Origin: BS750m-G4 sp964472195
Lineage (GTDB): Bacteria; Bacteroidota; Ignavibacteria; Tepidaquicellales; Tepidaquicellaceae
NCBI GenBank assembly: GCA_964472195.1
Contig: CAYYJH010000048.1
Coordinates: forward strand, 1-22,995
Direction: 5' to 3'
Length of the DNA stretch: 22,995 nt
A program made the position numbers and the translations under genes. Position 1 is the stretch's first letter. The number at the start of each line of letters is the position of its first letter. Below, in pieces: positions 16,683 to 22,995 of this stretch. The notes beneath the pieces are model-generated. The model was given only the letters and a program-made list of their open reading frames with translations, made no database searches and was not told the DNA's origin.

Positions 16683-17371
16683 ACTTGTTCCTCTTTTCCA
16701 TCTACAATCACACCATCATGTATCTTAATTATTCTGTCGCATTTTTTTGCAAATTCTTCGTTGTGAGTAACAATCACGAATGTATGATTAAATTTCTTTC
16801 TTAAATGGAATATCAATTCTATTATAGCTTCTTCGTTTTCTGAATCAAGATTTCCGGTTGGTTCGTCAGCAAGAATGAGCTTCGGAGAATTTATTAAAGC
16901 TCTTGCAACTGCCACCCTTTGTGCTTCACCCCCGGATATTTCGGATGGTTTGTGATTTGCCCTATCCTCGATGCCTACCTCTTTTAACAATTCATTAACA
17001 TTATCTTTTTTATCTTCACCGCAAATCATTGATGCTATGAGAACATTTTCAAAAGACGTAAACTCCGGGAGAAGGTGATGGAACTGAAATATAAAACCGA
17101 TCTCTTCGTTTCTAAATTTTGCTATCTGTTTATCACTTCGGTTTAGTATCTCTGTGTTTTCAAAAACAATTTTTCCGGAATCAGGTCTATCAAGAGTTCC
17201 AAGAATATGCAATAATGTGCTTTTACCAGCTCCCGATTTACCAACGATAGCAACTATCTCACTTTTATAAATTTTCAAGAAAATACCTTTTAATACTTCT
17301 AATCGGTTTAGTTTCGTAATTTGAAACGATTTTTTAATATCAACAGCTTCGAGTAAAAGTTCTTTGTTCAT
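16649..17371 (-). CDS. lolD: LolD-type lipoprotein-releasing ABC transporter ATPase
   Basis: The protein has 240 residues. Walker A GKSGAGKST (44-52), Q-loop in FIFQFHHLLPEFT, ABC signature ISGGEAQRVAVARAL, Walker B LILADEPTGNLD and H-loop VTHNEEFA are all intact, so it should hydrolyse ATP. The spacing and the FQFHHLLPEFT segment match the LolD/MacB branch. It would drive release of outer-membrane lipoproteins from the inner membrane with the permease encoded 44 bases upstream. The C-terminal tail after the conserved core (NSNCKEQNAK) is encoded by TGCAAA-type repeat and is unlikely to be an ancestral part of the protein. The ATG start at 17371 is supported by the position of the family N-terminus. 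Confidence 0.93.
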   Translation of the reverse strand: MNKELLLEAVDIKKSFQITKLNRLEVLKGIFLKIYKSEIVAIVGKSGAGKSTLLHILGTLDRPDSGKIVFENTEILNRSDKQIAKFRNEEIGFIFQFHHLLPEFTSFENVLIASMICGEDKKDNVNELLKEVGIEDRANHKPSEISGGEAQRVAVARALINSPKLILADEPTGNLDSENEEAIIELIFHLRKKFNHTFVIVTHNEEFAKKCDRIIKIHDGVIVDGKEEQVNSNCKEQNAK

Positions 17372-17415
17372 AAATTTTGTTACTTTCTTGTTAAAATTTT
17401 ATTTTCATAAAAATA

Positions 17416-18642
17416 TTACTCCCAACGGATTGAATCTATCGGGTCTAACTTAGCAGCTTTTCTTGACGGATAAAGTGATGCCAGAAAACACAGAATAAAA
17501 GCTGCGAACGGTACAAAAATAAAATCTGTAAATCTTAATTCAACGGGTAAAGCATCGAATTGATAAACAGAAGAATCAATTGTATAAAACTCAAAATATT
17601 TCTGAGCTAAAACTACAAGCAAACCGATTAACGAACCCGCAACCATACCGATGACCCCTACGGCAATACCTTCGAATAAAAATATCTTTGTAATTATTTT
17701 ATTCGATGCTCCCATTGCTTTTAATACACCAATGTCCCTTTTCTTTTCAATGACAGTCATTGTGAGCGAAGCCAGTATATTGAAAGATGCTACAGCAATA
17801 ATTAAACTCAATATTGTAAACGTCACCCACCTCTCAATTTTTAATAAAGAGTATAGACTCTCATTAAGATCATACCACGTCATCACGTTGTAATTGGTTC
17901 CAAGCAAATTTTGTAATTTACTTTTTATATCATCTGAATCCTCAATGTTGTCTAGCCGCATCTCGATACCGCTCACATTATTTTCAAGGTTAAAAAGGTT
18001 TTGTGCGTTTTCTATCGAGATGTAAGCATATTTAGAGTCGTAATCTTTATTATCCGAGACGAAAATCCCATTAACTATAAAATCTTTTGTTAAAGGCTCG
18101 ACAAATTGTGTAAGAGAACTTTCGAGACCAACGGGGCTTAACAATGTTATGGTATCGCCAACGACACATCTCATTTTATCTGCTAATGAAATCCCTAACA
18201 CAATCCCGCCAAAGTCACCTTTATCCTGCAAGTTAAACTCTCCTAATTTTACAACATCTTTGACGCCACAGACTTTATCTACTTTGTTTTCCTCTACACC
18301 TTTAATGTATAAGACTGTATTAGCAATATTGTTCGCAAGCATACCTTTATTCAAAGTATATGGAGCTGCGGTTTCAATTCCTTCATCGTGAATTGTTTTT
18401 ATGAGTGATGTATAGTTTTTAATCTTATCCCCTGAATTCGATTCAATTCGTATATGTGGATCGAAACCAACAAGGATATCCGAGACTTTTGCGTTAAAAC
18501 CATTAAAGACAGACAATACAATTATCATTGCAGAAACACCGATAGTAACTCCAACTATGGATATGATAGAAATTATAGTTATGAAGTTTAATTTCCTTTT
18601 TGTGAATAAGTATCTCTTTGCTATGAAATATTCAGTACTCAA
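17416..18642 (-). CDS. LolC/LolE family lipoprotein-releasing permease
   Basis: The protein has 408 residues and starts at TTG (18642-18640), with AGGA just before it; the N-terminus STEYFIAKRYLF fits the family (FIA-RYL) and no nearby ATG does. The first membrane segment (about 19-45, FITIISIISIVGVTIGVSAM) is followed by a periplasmic MacB-like domain and a C-terminal FtsX domain with three segments, including VIEKKRDIGVLKAMGAS, the coupling helix region that contacts LolD. It forms the inner-membrane channel that extracts lipoproteins. Only one permease is present here, as in species that use a homodimeric LolF-like version. It follows the SbnI-like gene by 39 bases. Confidence 0.9.
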   Translation of the reverse strand: MSTEYFIAKRYLFTKRKLNFITIISIISIVGVTIGVSAMIIVLSVFNGFNAKVSDILVGFDPHIRIESNSGDKIKNYTSLIKTIHDEGIETAAPYTLNKGMLANNIANTVLYIKGVEENKVDKVCGVKDVVKLGEFNLQDKGDFGGIVLGISLADKMRCVVGDTITLLSPVGLESSLTQFVEPLTKDFIVNGIFVSDNKDYDSKYAYISIENAQNLFNLENNVSGIEMRLDNIEDSDDIKSKLQNLLGTNYNVMTWYDLNESLYSLLKIERWVTFTILSLIIAVASFNILASLTMTVIEKKRDIGVLKAMGASNKIITKIFLFEGIAVGVIGMVAGSLIGLLVVLAQKYFEFYTIDSSVYQFDALPVELRFTDFIFVPFAAFILCFLASLYPSRKAAKLDPIDSIRWE

Positions 18643-18681
18643 TTTCCTGTTTGGGATAGTGTTTTACTGATACAATTATGT

Positions 18682-19518
18682 TTACTCATCGAATACTATT
18701 ACTGATTCGGTATATTGTCTAACTTTATTATCGTCGATCTTTTTTATTAAATATCTTCTAAACTCTTCTGATTTTTTATCCATGTTTTTTTCATTAAGAA
18801 GATTCTTGATTTCATATTTCACATGAAGAATTCTATTTATTAATATGTGTCTTGTAATTCCAGCCGGAATTTTATGCTTGTTGTTTGCACTTCGCAGTAT
18901 GTGATTCTTTTTGAATTTCGGGAACTCTATGAGCGTACCCTTTTTCCGTGTATATTTTTTTAAGTCAGCAATTCTTATTTCACTTTCTGATCTATCAAAT
19001 TTATATTTCTCAAAATATATTTTTACAAATTTATTAAGTTCTTTGAGTAATGTACCAAAATCTTTTGGAAGATGAACCACTATAGTTTCATTTTTAGTAA
19101 GGTCCGTAGCAAGAAGAGCGTTAAGTTTTTTATTCAAAATCGCTTCTCCGTTTTTGTAAGATACATATTTATATTTAAGATAGTTGCCTTCGCAGTACAT
19201 TTTAATTAATTCGATATCAAAGTCATATATAAGGTGGTTCCAATCTTTGAGCTGTATTCTGCTGTCCTTGTAATCGATTATTTGGGCGATAGCAAGTTTA
19301 CATCCGATAACTTTTAACGAGTTGTACCTGTTTGCTCCATCTATTAATATTAAATCATCTTTATTTCTTCCGACTATTATAGGATTAATGAGGTGCTTGC
19401 TTTTTGATATCCTGTTGTAAATATTCCGAAGTCTGTAAGTCTCTGTTGTTTCGTGTAGTTTTAAATCAGAAATCCTAAGAAGTTCAAGATCAAAGAAATT
19501 CTGTGTGTAGTTTATCAT
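18682..19518 (-). CDS. SbnI-like ParB/Srx-fold protein, probable free L-serine kinase
   Basis: The protein has 278 residues. Similarity to staphylococcal SbnI appears to run the full length: LKLHETTETYRL near the N-terminus (Glu23 aligns with the catalytic Glu20 of SbnI), NPIIV, IDGANRYNSLKVIGCK (60-74), DWNH (92-95), PAGITRH (218-224) and a C-terminal QYTESVIVF. SbnI makes O-phospho-L-serine for staphyloferrin B; archaeal SerK is a related ADP-dependent enzyme. In this protein Asn63 replaces the His of the usual DG-x-HR motif, so activity needs testing. The alignment is from memory of the family. There are no siderophore genes nearby. It lies 18 bases after the ClpB-like gene and 39 before the lol permease, on one likely transcript. 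A ParB-type DNA-binding role is less likely because no helix-turn-helix is seen. Confidence 0.72.
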   Translation of the reverse strand: MINYTQNFFDLELLRISDLKLHETTETYRLRNIYNRISKSKHLINPIIVGRNKDDLILIDGANRYNSLKVIGCKLAIAQIIDYKDSRIQLKDWNHLIYDFDIELIKMYCEGNYLKYKYVSYKNGEAILNKKLNALLATDLTKNETIVVHLPKDFGTLLKELNKFVKIYFEKYKFDRSESEIRIADLKKYTRKKGTLIEFPKFKKNHILRSANNKHKIPAGITRHILINRILHVKYEIKNLLNEKNMDKKSEEFRRYLIKKIDDNKVRQYTESVIVFDE

Positions 19519-19536
19519 TTATCTGTGAATAGTCAT

Positions 19537-20871
19537 TTATTTAGATTTTTCAAATTCAATTAACCCTTTCTTATCTAATTTTATCTTGACAGTGTCCCCG
19601 GGCAGGAATTCACCGCTTAATATTTTTTCGGATAGGGGATTTGTTATGTATTTTTGAATTGTACGTTTAAGAGGACGGGCACCGTATGTTATGTCGAATC
19701 CTAATTTCCCAAGCCAGTCTTTTGCTTCTTCATCAATTTCTAATTTGAAGTTTTCTTTTTCGATACGCTTTTTTAAGTTACTTAACTGCAAATCGACAAT
19801 CTTTCTAAGCTCTTTTGCTGTTAATGGCTTGAATAATATTATGTCGTCGATTCTGTTAAGAAATTCAGGTCTGATTGTGGATTTTAAAAGATTGAGAAGT
19901 TTCACTCTCAATTCATTCATTATATCATCACGGTTTTTTTCATTTATTGATTGAAGCTGTTCCTGGATTAGCATAGTACCTAAATTAGAAGTCATAATTA
20001 TCAAAGTGTTCTTGAAGTTGACTGTTTTTCCCTGTGAGTCCGTTAACCTGCCTTCATCAAGCACCTGGAGAAGTATGTTAAAAACTTCCGGGTGAGCTTT
20101 TTCGATTTCATCGAGAAGAACAACGCAGTATGGTCTTCTACGAACCGCTTCTGTTAACTGTCCTCCTTCTTCATAACCAACATATCCGGGAGGTGCTCCA
20201 ATGAGTCTCGATACGGAAAATTTTTCCATGTATTCACTCATATCGATTCTAACTATAGCTCTTTCATCATCGAATAGAAACTCTGCAAGTGCACGTGCCA
20301 ATTCGGTTTTTCCAACACCTGTTGTCCCGAGAAAAATAAATGAACCAATCGGACGGTTTTCATCCTGCAGACCGGCTCTCGAACGGCGGATTGAATTTGA
20401 TACAGCAATCACCGCATCCTCCTGACCTACAATTCTCTTTGCAAGGTTCTCCTCCATTTTGAGAAGTTTCTTCCTCTCGCTTTCCAGCATTTTTGTAACG
20501 GGGATTCCAGTCCACTTAGATACAATTTCCGCAATATCTTCAGCACCTACATCTTCCCTTAACATTTTTTTGTTTTTCTGTATTTTTGCTAATTCTTTCG
20601 ACTTGTCATTGATAGTTTTTTCGAGCTCGGGTATCTTTCCATATCTTAATTCAGCAACCTTTGCAAGATTACCCTCTCGTTCCAATTTATCTGCTTCATG
20701 CTTTGCAGATTCGATTTCTTCTTTTGAAGACCTTATAGTCTTAATGAGTTCTTTCTCTAAATTCCAGTGAGCGACGAGTTCATCTCTCCGGGCTGAGAGT
20801 TCTGATAACTCTTTTTCAATTTCTTTAAGCCTGAGTTCGGTTGGATTCAATTTATTATCTTTATTAGCCAT
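19537..20871 (-). CDS. N-terminally truncated ClpB-like AAA+ protein (half M-domain plus NBD2)
   Basis: The protein has 444 residues, against about 860 for ClpB. It starts inside the coiled-coil middle domain (LRLKEIEKELSEL; KVAELRYGKIPELEK at about 71-85), then NBD2: WTGIPV linker, Walker A GTTGVGKT (182-189; canonical GPTGVGKT), pore loop GYVGYEEGG, Walker B VVLLDEIEKAH, sensor 1 in MTSNLG, arginine finger region RPEFLNRID, sensor 2 GARPLKR and a complete C-terminus. The N domain and NBD1 are missing. An in-frame TAA lies nine codons upstream of the ATG, and only about 145 bases separate it from rarA, so the lost part is not adjacent. It may be a shortened working ATPase or a decaying gene; the intact frame and catalytic motifs favour the first. 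It heads the minus-strand gene set. Confidence 0.88.
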   Translation of the reverse strand: MANKDNKLNPTELRLKEIEKELSELSARRDELVAHWNLEKELIKTIRSSKEEIESAKHEADKLEREGNLAKVAELRYGKIPELEKTINDKSKELAKIQKNKKMLREDVGAEDIAEIVSKWTGIPVTKMLESERKKLLKMEENLAKRIVGQEDAVIAVSNSIRRSRAGLQDENRPIGSFIFLGTTGVGKTELARALAEFLFDDERAIVRIDMSEYMEKFSVSRLIGAPPGYVGYEEGGQLTEAVRRRPYCVVLLDEIEKAHPEVFNILLQVLDEGRLTDSQGKTVNFKNTLIIMTSNLGTMLIQEQLQSINEKNRDDIMNELRVKLLNLLKSTIRPEFLNRIDDIILFKPLTAKELRKIVDLQLSNLKKRIEKENFKLEIDEEAKDWLGKLGFDITYGARPLKRTIQKYITNPLSEKILSGEFLPGDTVKIKLDKKGLIEFEKSK

Positions 20872-20955
20872 TGTAACGAAAAATTTATTAATAAATTAAA
20901 TTAGTTGTTAAACTAATAAATTATAATAGTTATTTCTATGATAATTAAAATAGAG

Positions 20956-20986
20956 TTTGATAAAATTTAAAGTTTAATTATGTTTG
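20956..20986 (+). promoter_or_regulatory. Bacteroidota-type promoter for rarA
   Basis: TTTG at 20956-20959, a 19-base spacer, then TATGTTTG at 20979-20986 match the TTTG / TAnnTTTG consensus of Bacteroidota housekeeping promoters. Initiation a few bases downstream would leave a leader of about 25 bases before the ATG at 21017. It supports that start over the upstream TTG. Confidence 0.55.
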
Positions 20987-21016
20987 TTTATACTACTAAA
21001 CTATAAATTCATTCTG

Positions 21017-22345
21017 ATGGAGCTTTTCGAAAACAAGTCAAACAAATCAATATCAAGAAAAAACGAATTCACACCATTAGCCGAGCGTATGCGACCCAAG
21101 ACGCTTGATGATTTTGTTGGACAGAAACACCTAGTTGGCAAGGATAAGCCTATCAGATTAATGATCGAGAAAAACGATCCTGTGTCGATGATATTGTGGG
21201 GACCACCGGGTACAGGAAAGACTACACTTGCTTTGATAATTGCAAATTTAGTAAAAGCAAGACTTATAAAGTTATCAGCAGTTTCATCGGGTGTTAAAGA
21301 TGTCAGGCAGGCAATCGAAAAAGCTGAATATCATATTAACCAAACAGGGAAAAAAACAATACTGTTTATTGATGAGATTCATCGCTTTAATAAAGCACAG
21401 CAGGATTCATTATTGCACAGTTCTGAAGAAGGTATTATAATTCTAATCGGTGCTACAACCGAAAACCCTTCTTTTGAAGTTATTTCGCCTTTGCTTTCAA
21501 GATGCCGGGTCTATGTTCTTGAAGAATTGACAAAAGTCGATTTCCTTCGGATTATTTCGCACACTTTGAAGAATGATGTGCAACTAAGCAAAATAAAGGT
21601 TGAAATCGAAGATAACGATTTCTTAATAAAACTCTCCTCTGGAGATGCGAGGCGTTTGTTGAATGGGTTAGAGTTAGCTGTAAAATTGACAAAACTGAAT
21701 GAAAAAGGAACAATCACACTTACAAATGAAACTTTCAAGGAAGCATTTCAGACTAAATATATAAAATATGATAAGAATCAGGAAGAACATTACAATATTA
21801 TTTCTGCTTTCATAAAAAGCGTGAGAGGAAGTGATCCTGATGCTGCTGTGTATTGGATGGCAAGGATGTTGAACGGCGGTGAAGACCCGAAGTTCATTGC
21901 AAGACGAATGATTGTTCTTGCATCCGAAGATATTGGTAACGCCGACCCCTATGCTTTGACATTAGCGACAAGCACGTTTACGGCAGTTGATTATATAGGG
22001 ATGCCGGAAGCTCGGATTGTTTTGTCTCAGACAGCAGCATATCTTGCAAGTTGTCCGAAAAGTAATGCTTCATACAAGGCGATAAGTAAAGCGAGCGAGG
22101 ATGTTGAAAACTTACCAGCTTACGATGTTCCCTTGCATTTAAGGAATGCACCCACAAGATTAATGAAAGAGCTTAATTATGGTAGAGATTATAAATATCC
22201 GCATGAGTTTGATAATAACTTTACTGAACAGCAGTATTTACCCGAAGAATTAGAAGGAAAGATTTATTACATACCATCGGATAACGGTGCGGAAGGGAAG
22301 CTAAAAAAAAGACTGAATGAATTCTGGAAGAAAAAAAGAAGATAG
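21017..22345 (+). CDS. rarA: Replication-associated recombination protein RarA/MgsA (AAA+)
   Basis: The protein has 442 residues from ATG 21017; a frame from TTG 20984 would overlap the promoter and add a non-conserved stretch. PLAERMRPKTLDDFVGQKHLVG (20-41) is the family opening, Walker A GPPGTGKTT (62-70), Walker B LFIDEIHRF (116-124), NKAQQDSLL, sensor 1 IGATTENPSFE, arginine finger region LLSRCRV, and the C-terminal tetramerisation part with AVYWMARMLNGGEDPKFIARR, EDIGNADP and NAPTRLMKELNYG. RarA acts at stalled replication forks with SSB and RecA. It has its own promoter and is divergent from the clpB-like gene. No oddities other than LLHSSEEG in place of the usual LLP-x-VE-x-G. Confidence 0.94.
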   Translation: MELFENKSNKSISRKNEFTPLAERMRPKTLDDFVGQKHLVGKDKPIRLMIEKNDPVSMILWGPPGTGKTTLALIIANLVKARLIKLSAVSSGVKDVRQAIEKAEYHINQTGKKTILFIDEIHRFNKAQQDSLLHSSEEGIIILIGATTENPSFEVISPLLSRCRVYVLEELTKVDFLRIISHTLKNDVQLSKIKVEIEDNDFLIKLSSGDARRLLNGLELAVKLTKLNEKGTITLTNETFKEAFQTKYIKYDKNQEEHYNIISAFIKSVRGSDPDAAVYWMARMLNGGEDPKFIARRMIVLASEDIGNADPYALTLATSTFTAVDYIGMPEARIVLSQTAAYLASCPKSNASYKAISKASEDVENLPAYDVPLHLRNAPTRLMKELNYGRDYKYPHEFDNNFTEQQYLPEELEGKIYYIPSDNGAEGKLKKRLNEFWKKKRR

Positions 22346-22443
22346 TTCTCCGAACCAACTGATCATTAAGGTTATTCTATATAAATGTTTATTGAGAATT
22401 GTAATCTGAAAATTGATTTAAAATTATAAAATATAAAAGTATT

Positions 22444-22863
22444 ATGAGAAAAGATCATTTCAATTTTATTGTAGCACTATTAGTTTTTATCGCTATAGTC
22501 GGTTGCGGTATATGTAATCGGAGCGACACTCACAAGAAGGAACTTCAAGACCCCGAAGTAAAAGTCTCGGCTGAAATCTTAATAAAGGATTACAGGGAAA
22601 ACGAAGTATCCGCAGACGATAAATACAGGAATAAAATCCTCGAGGTTACCGGTGTTGTTAGCCAGGTAAAAAAAGAAGGACTTAGCAGGGTTATAGTCAT
22701 TCTGCAAAAACCAAAGACCTACTGGGGTGTTAAGTGTCAGTTGAATAAAGATTACAAAGATGTAGCAGGAGAACTCAGAGCAGGTGATAAGATTACAGTT
22801 ATTGGAAAGTGTACAGGATTAAAATACCGCTCTCCTTATTTAAGGAATTGCAGTATTAAATAA
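22444..22863 (+). CDS. Lipoprotein with OB-fold tRNA_anti-like domain
   Basis: The protein has 139 residues. A signal sequence with hydrophobic core FIVALLVFIAIVG ends in a lipobox-like IVGC with Cys21, so it should be lipidated. The mature part (about 45-139) matches the OB-fold 'tRNA_anti-like' family: SAEILIKDYRENEVSADDKY, KILEVTGVVSQV, and AGDKITVIGKCTG-x-Lys-Tyr. These proteins are thought to bind ligands or partners in the envelope rather than tRNA; the function is not known. It is complete and stands alone, 98 bases after rarA. No clear promoter or Shine-Dalgarno was found. Confidence 0.85.
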   Translation: MRKDHFNFIVALLVFIAIVGCGICNRSDTHKKELQDPEVKVSAEILIKDYRENEVSADDKYRNKILEVTGVVSQVKKEGLSRVIVILQKPKTYWGVKCQLNKDYKDVAGELRAGDKITVIGKCTGLKYRSPYLRNCSIK

Positions 22864-22898
22864 CAATCTTAAATTCCAATACAACCCTCGGTTCTGTC

Positions 22899-22938
22899 AT
22901 TCCCGCATCCCAGCGTAAGCTGGAATTAATGAGGGAAT
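22899..22938. repeat. Nested palindrome, dispersed-repeat-like (ATTCCC...GGGAAT)
   Basis: Outer arms ATTCCC (22899-22904) and GGGAAT (22933-22938) enclose a perfect inner hairpin CCAGC-GTAA-GCTGG (22910-22923). This resembles the common 'CATTCCCGC...GGAATCC' class of dispersed repeats found in many genomes. Confidence 0.65.
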
Positions 22939-22953
22939 CCATTTATACCTTGT

Positions 22954-22972
22954 TCCTACGTTATACGTAGGA
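22954..22972. repeat. Perfect 8-base-pair hairpin
   Basis: TCCTACGT (22954-22961) pairs with ACGTAGGA (22965-22972) around a TAT loop. It follows the palindrome before it by 15 bases, and the two may belong to one repeat unit that continues beyond the window. No T-tract follows. Confidence 0.65.
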
Positions 22973-22995
22973 CTACATACAGAACGGTTTGCGTT

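Noticed and set aside
20984..21016. TTG start for rarA 11 codons upstream
   Set aside because: The TTG lies within the TATGTTTG promoter element, the added residues are not family-like, and the ATG at 21017 starts the expected N-terminus.
1..22995. CRISPR array, tRNA, rRNA or insertion sequence
   Set aside because: No regularly spaced direct repeats, cloverleaf, rRNA motifs or transposase were found on reading both strands.

Overview
This AT-rich window looks like a draft or metagenome-derived scaffold from the Bacteroidota/Ignavibacteriota (FCB) group. The reasons are the gene families (DUF2723 and YfhO membrane proteins, a TonB-dependent receptor, a LolCDE-type exporter, a four-helix-bundle 'S23/IVP' protein), several GTG/TTG starts with weak Shine-Dalgarno sequences, and a good match to the Bacteroidota-type promoter (TTTG-N19-TAnnTTTG) upstream of rarA. 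Assignment to a class is inference. One 100-N scaffold gap (16186-16285) is present.

Layout. (1) 1-5757, plus strand: a two-component cluster of four genes, namely a 5'-truncated PAS/GAF/PAS/PAS histidine kinase, an Rcp1-like single-domain receiver, a receiver fused to a NarX-type kinase, and a receiver-PAS-kinase-receiver hybrid. None has a DNA-binding or enzymatic output domain. (2) 5758-6091: non-coding, with a GC-rich palindromic repeat. (3) 6092-14132, plus strand: an envelope-glycan block of a DUF2723 GT-C-like membrane protein, a GT2 glycosyltransferase fused to a SAM methyltransferase, a YfhO-family membrane protein and a GT9 (heptosyltransferase-like) protein. A 430-base AT-rich spacer with inverted low-complexity arms separates the first two. 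(4) 20871 down to 14097, minus strand: six co-directional genes, in transcription order a ClpB-like protein lacking the N domain and NBD1, a full-length relative of the free-serine kinase SbnI, a LolC/E permease, a LolD ATPase, a four-helix-bundle protein, and a TonB-dependent receptor that ends tail-to-tail on the GT9 gene. (5) 21017-22863, plus strand: rarA and an OB-fold lipoprotein gene, followed by palindromic dispersed-repeat-like sequence to the window end.

How it fits together. Most of the window concerns the cell envelope: sensing, sugar transfer to undecaprenyl carriers or surface polymers, lipoprotein export and outer-membrane uptake. The strongest leads are: (a) the four-helix-bundle gene lies between inverted TGCAAA-rich low-complexity arms that run into the coding ends of both neighbours, and the assembly breaks exactly there with a 55-base sequence repeated on both sides of the Ns; (b) the ClpB-like gene keeps only half of the middle domain plus NBD2; (c) an SbnI-like serine kinase occurs with no siderophore genes; (d) the GT2-methyltransferase fusion sits beside two GT-C-like proteins. 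No tRNA, rRNA, CRISPR array, transposase or integrase was seen.
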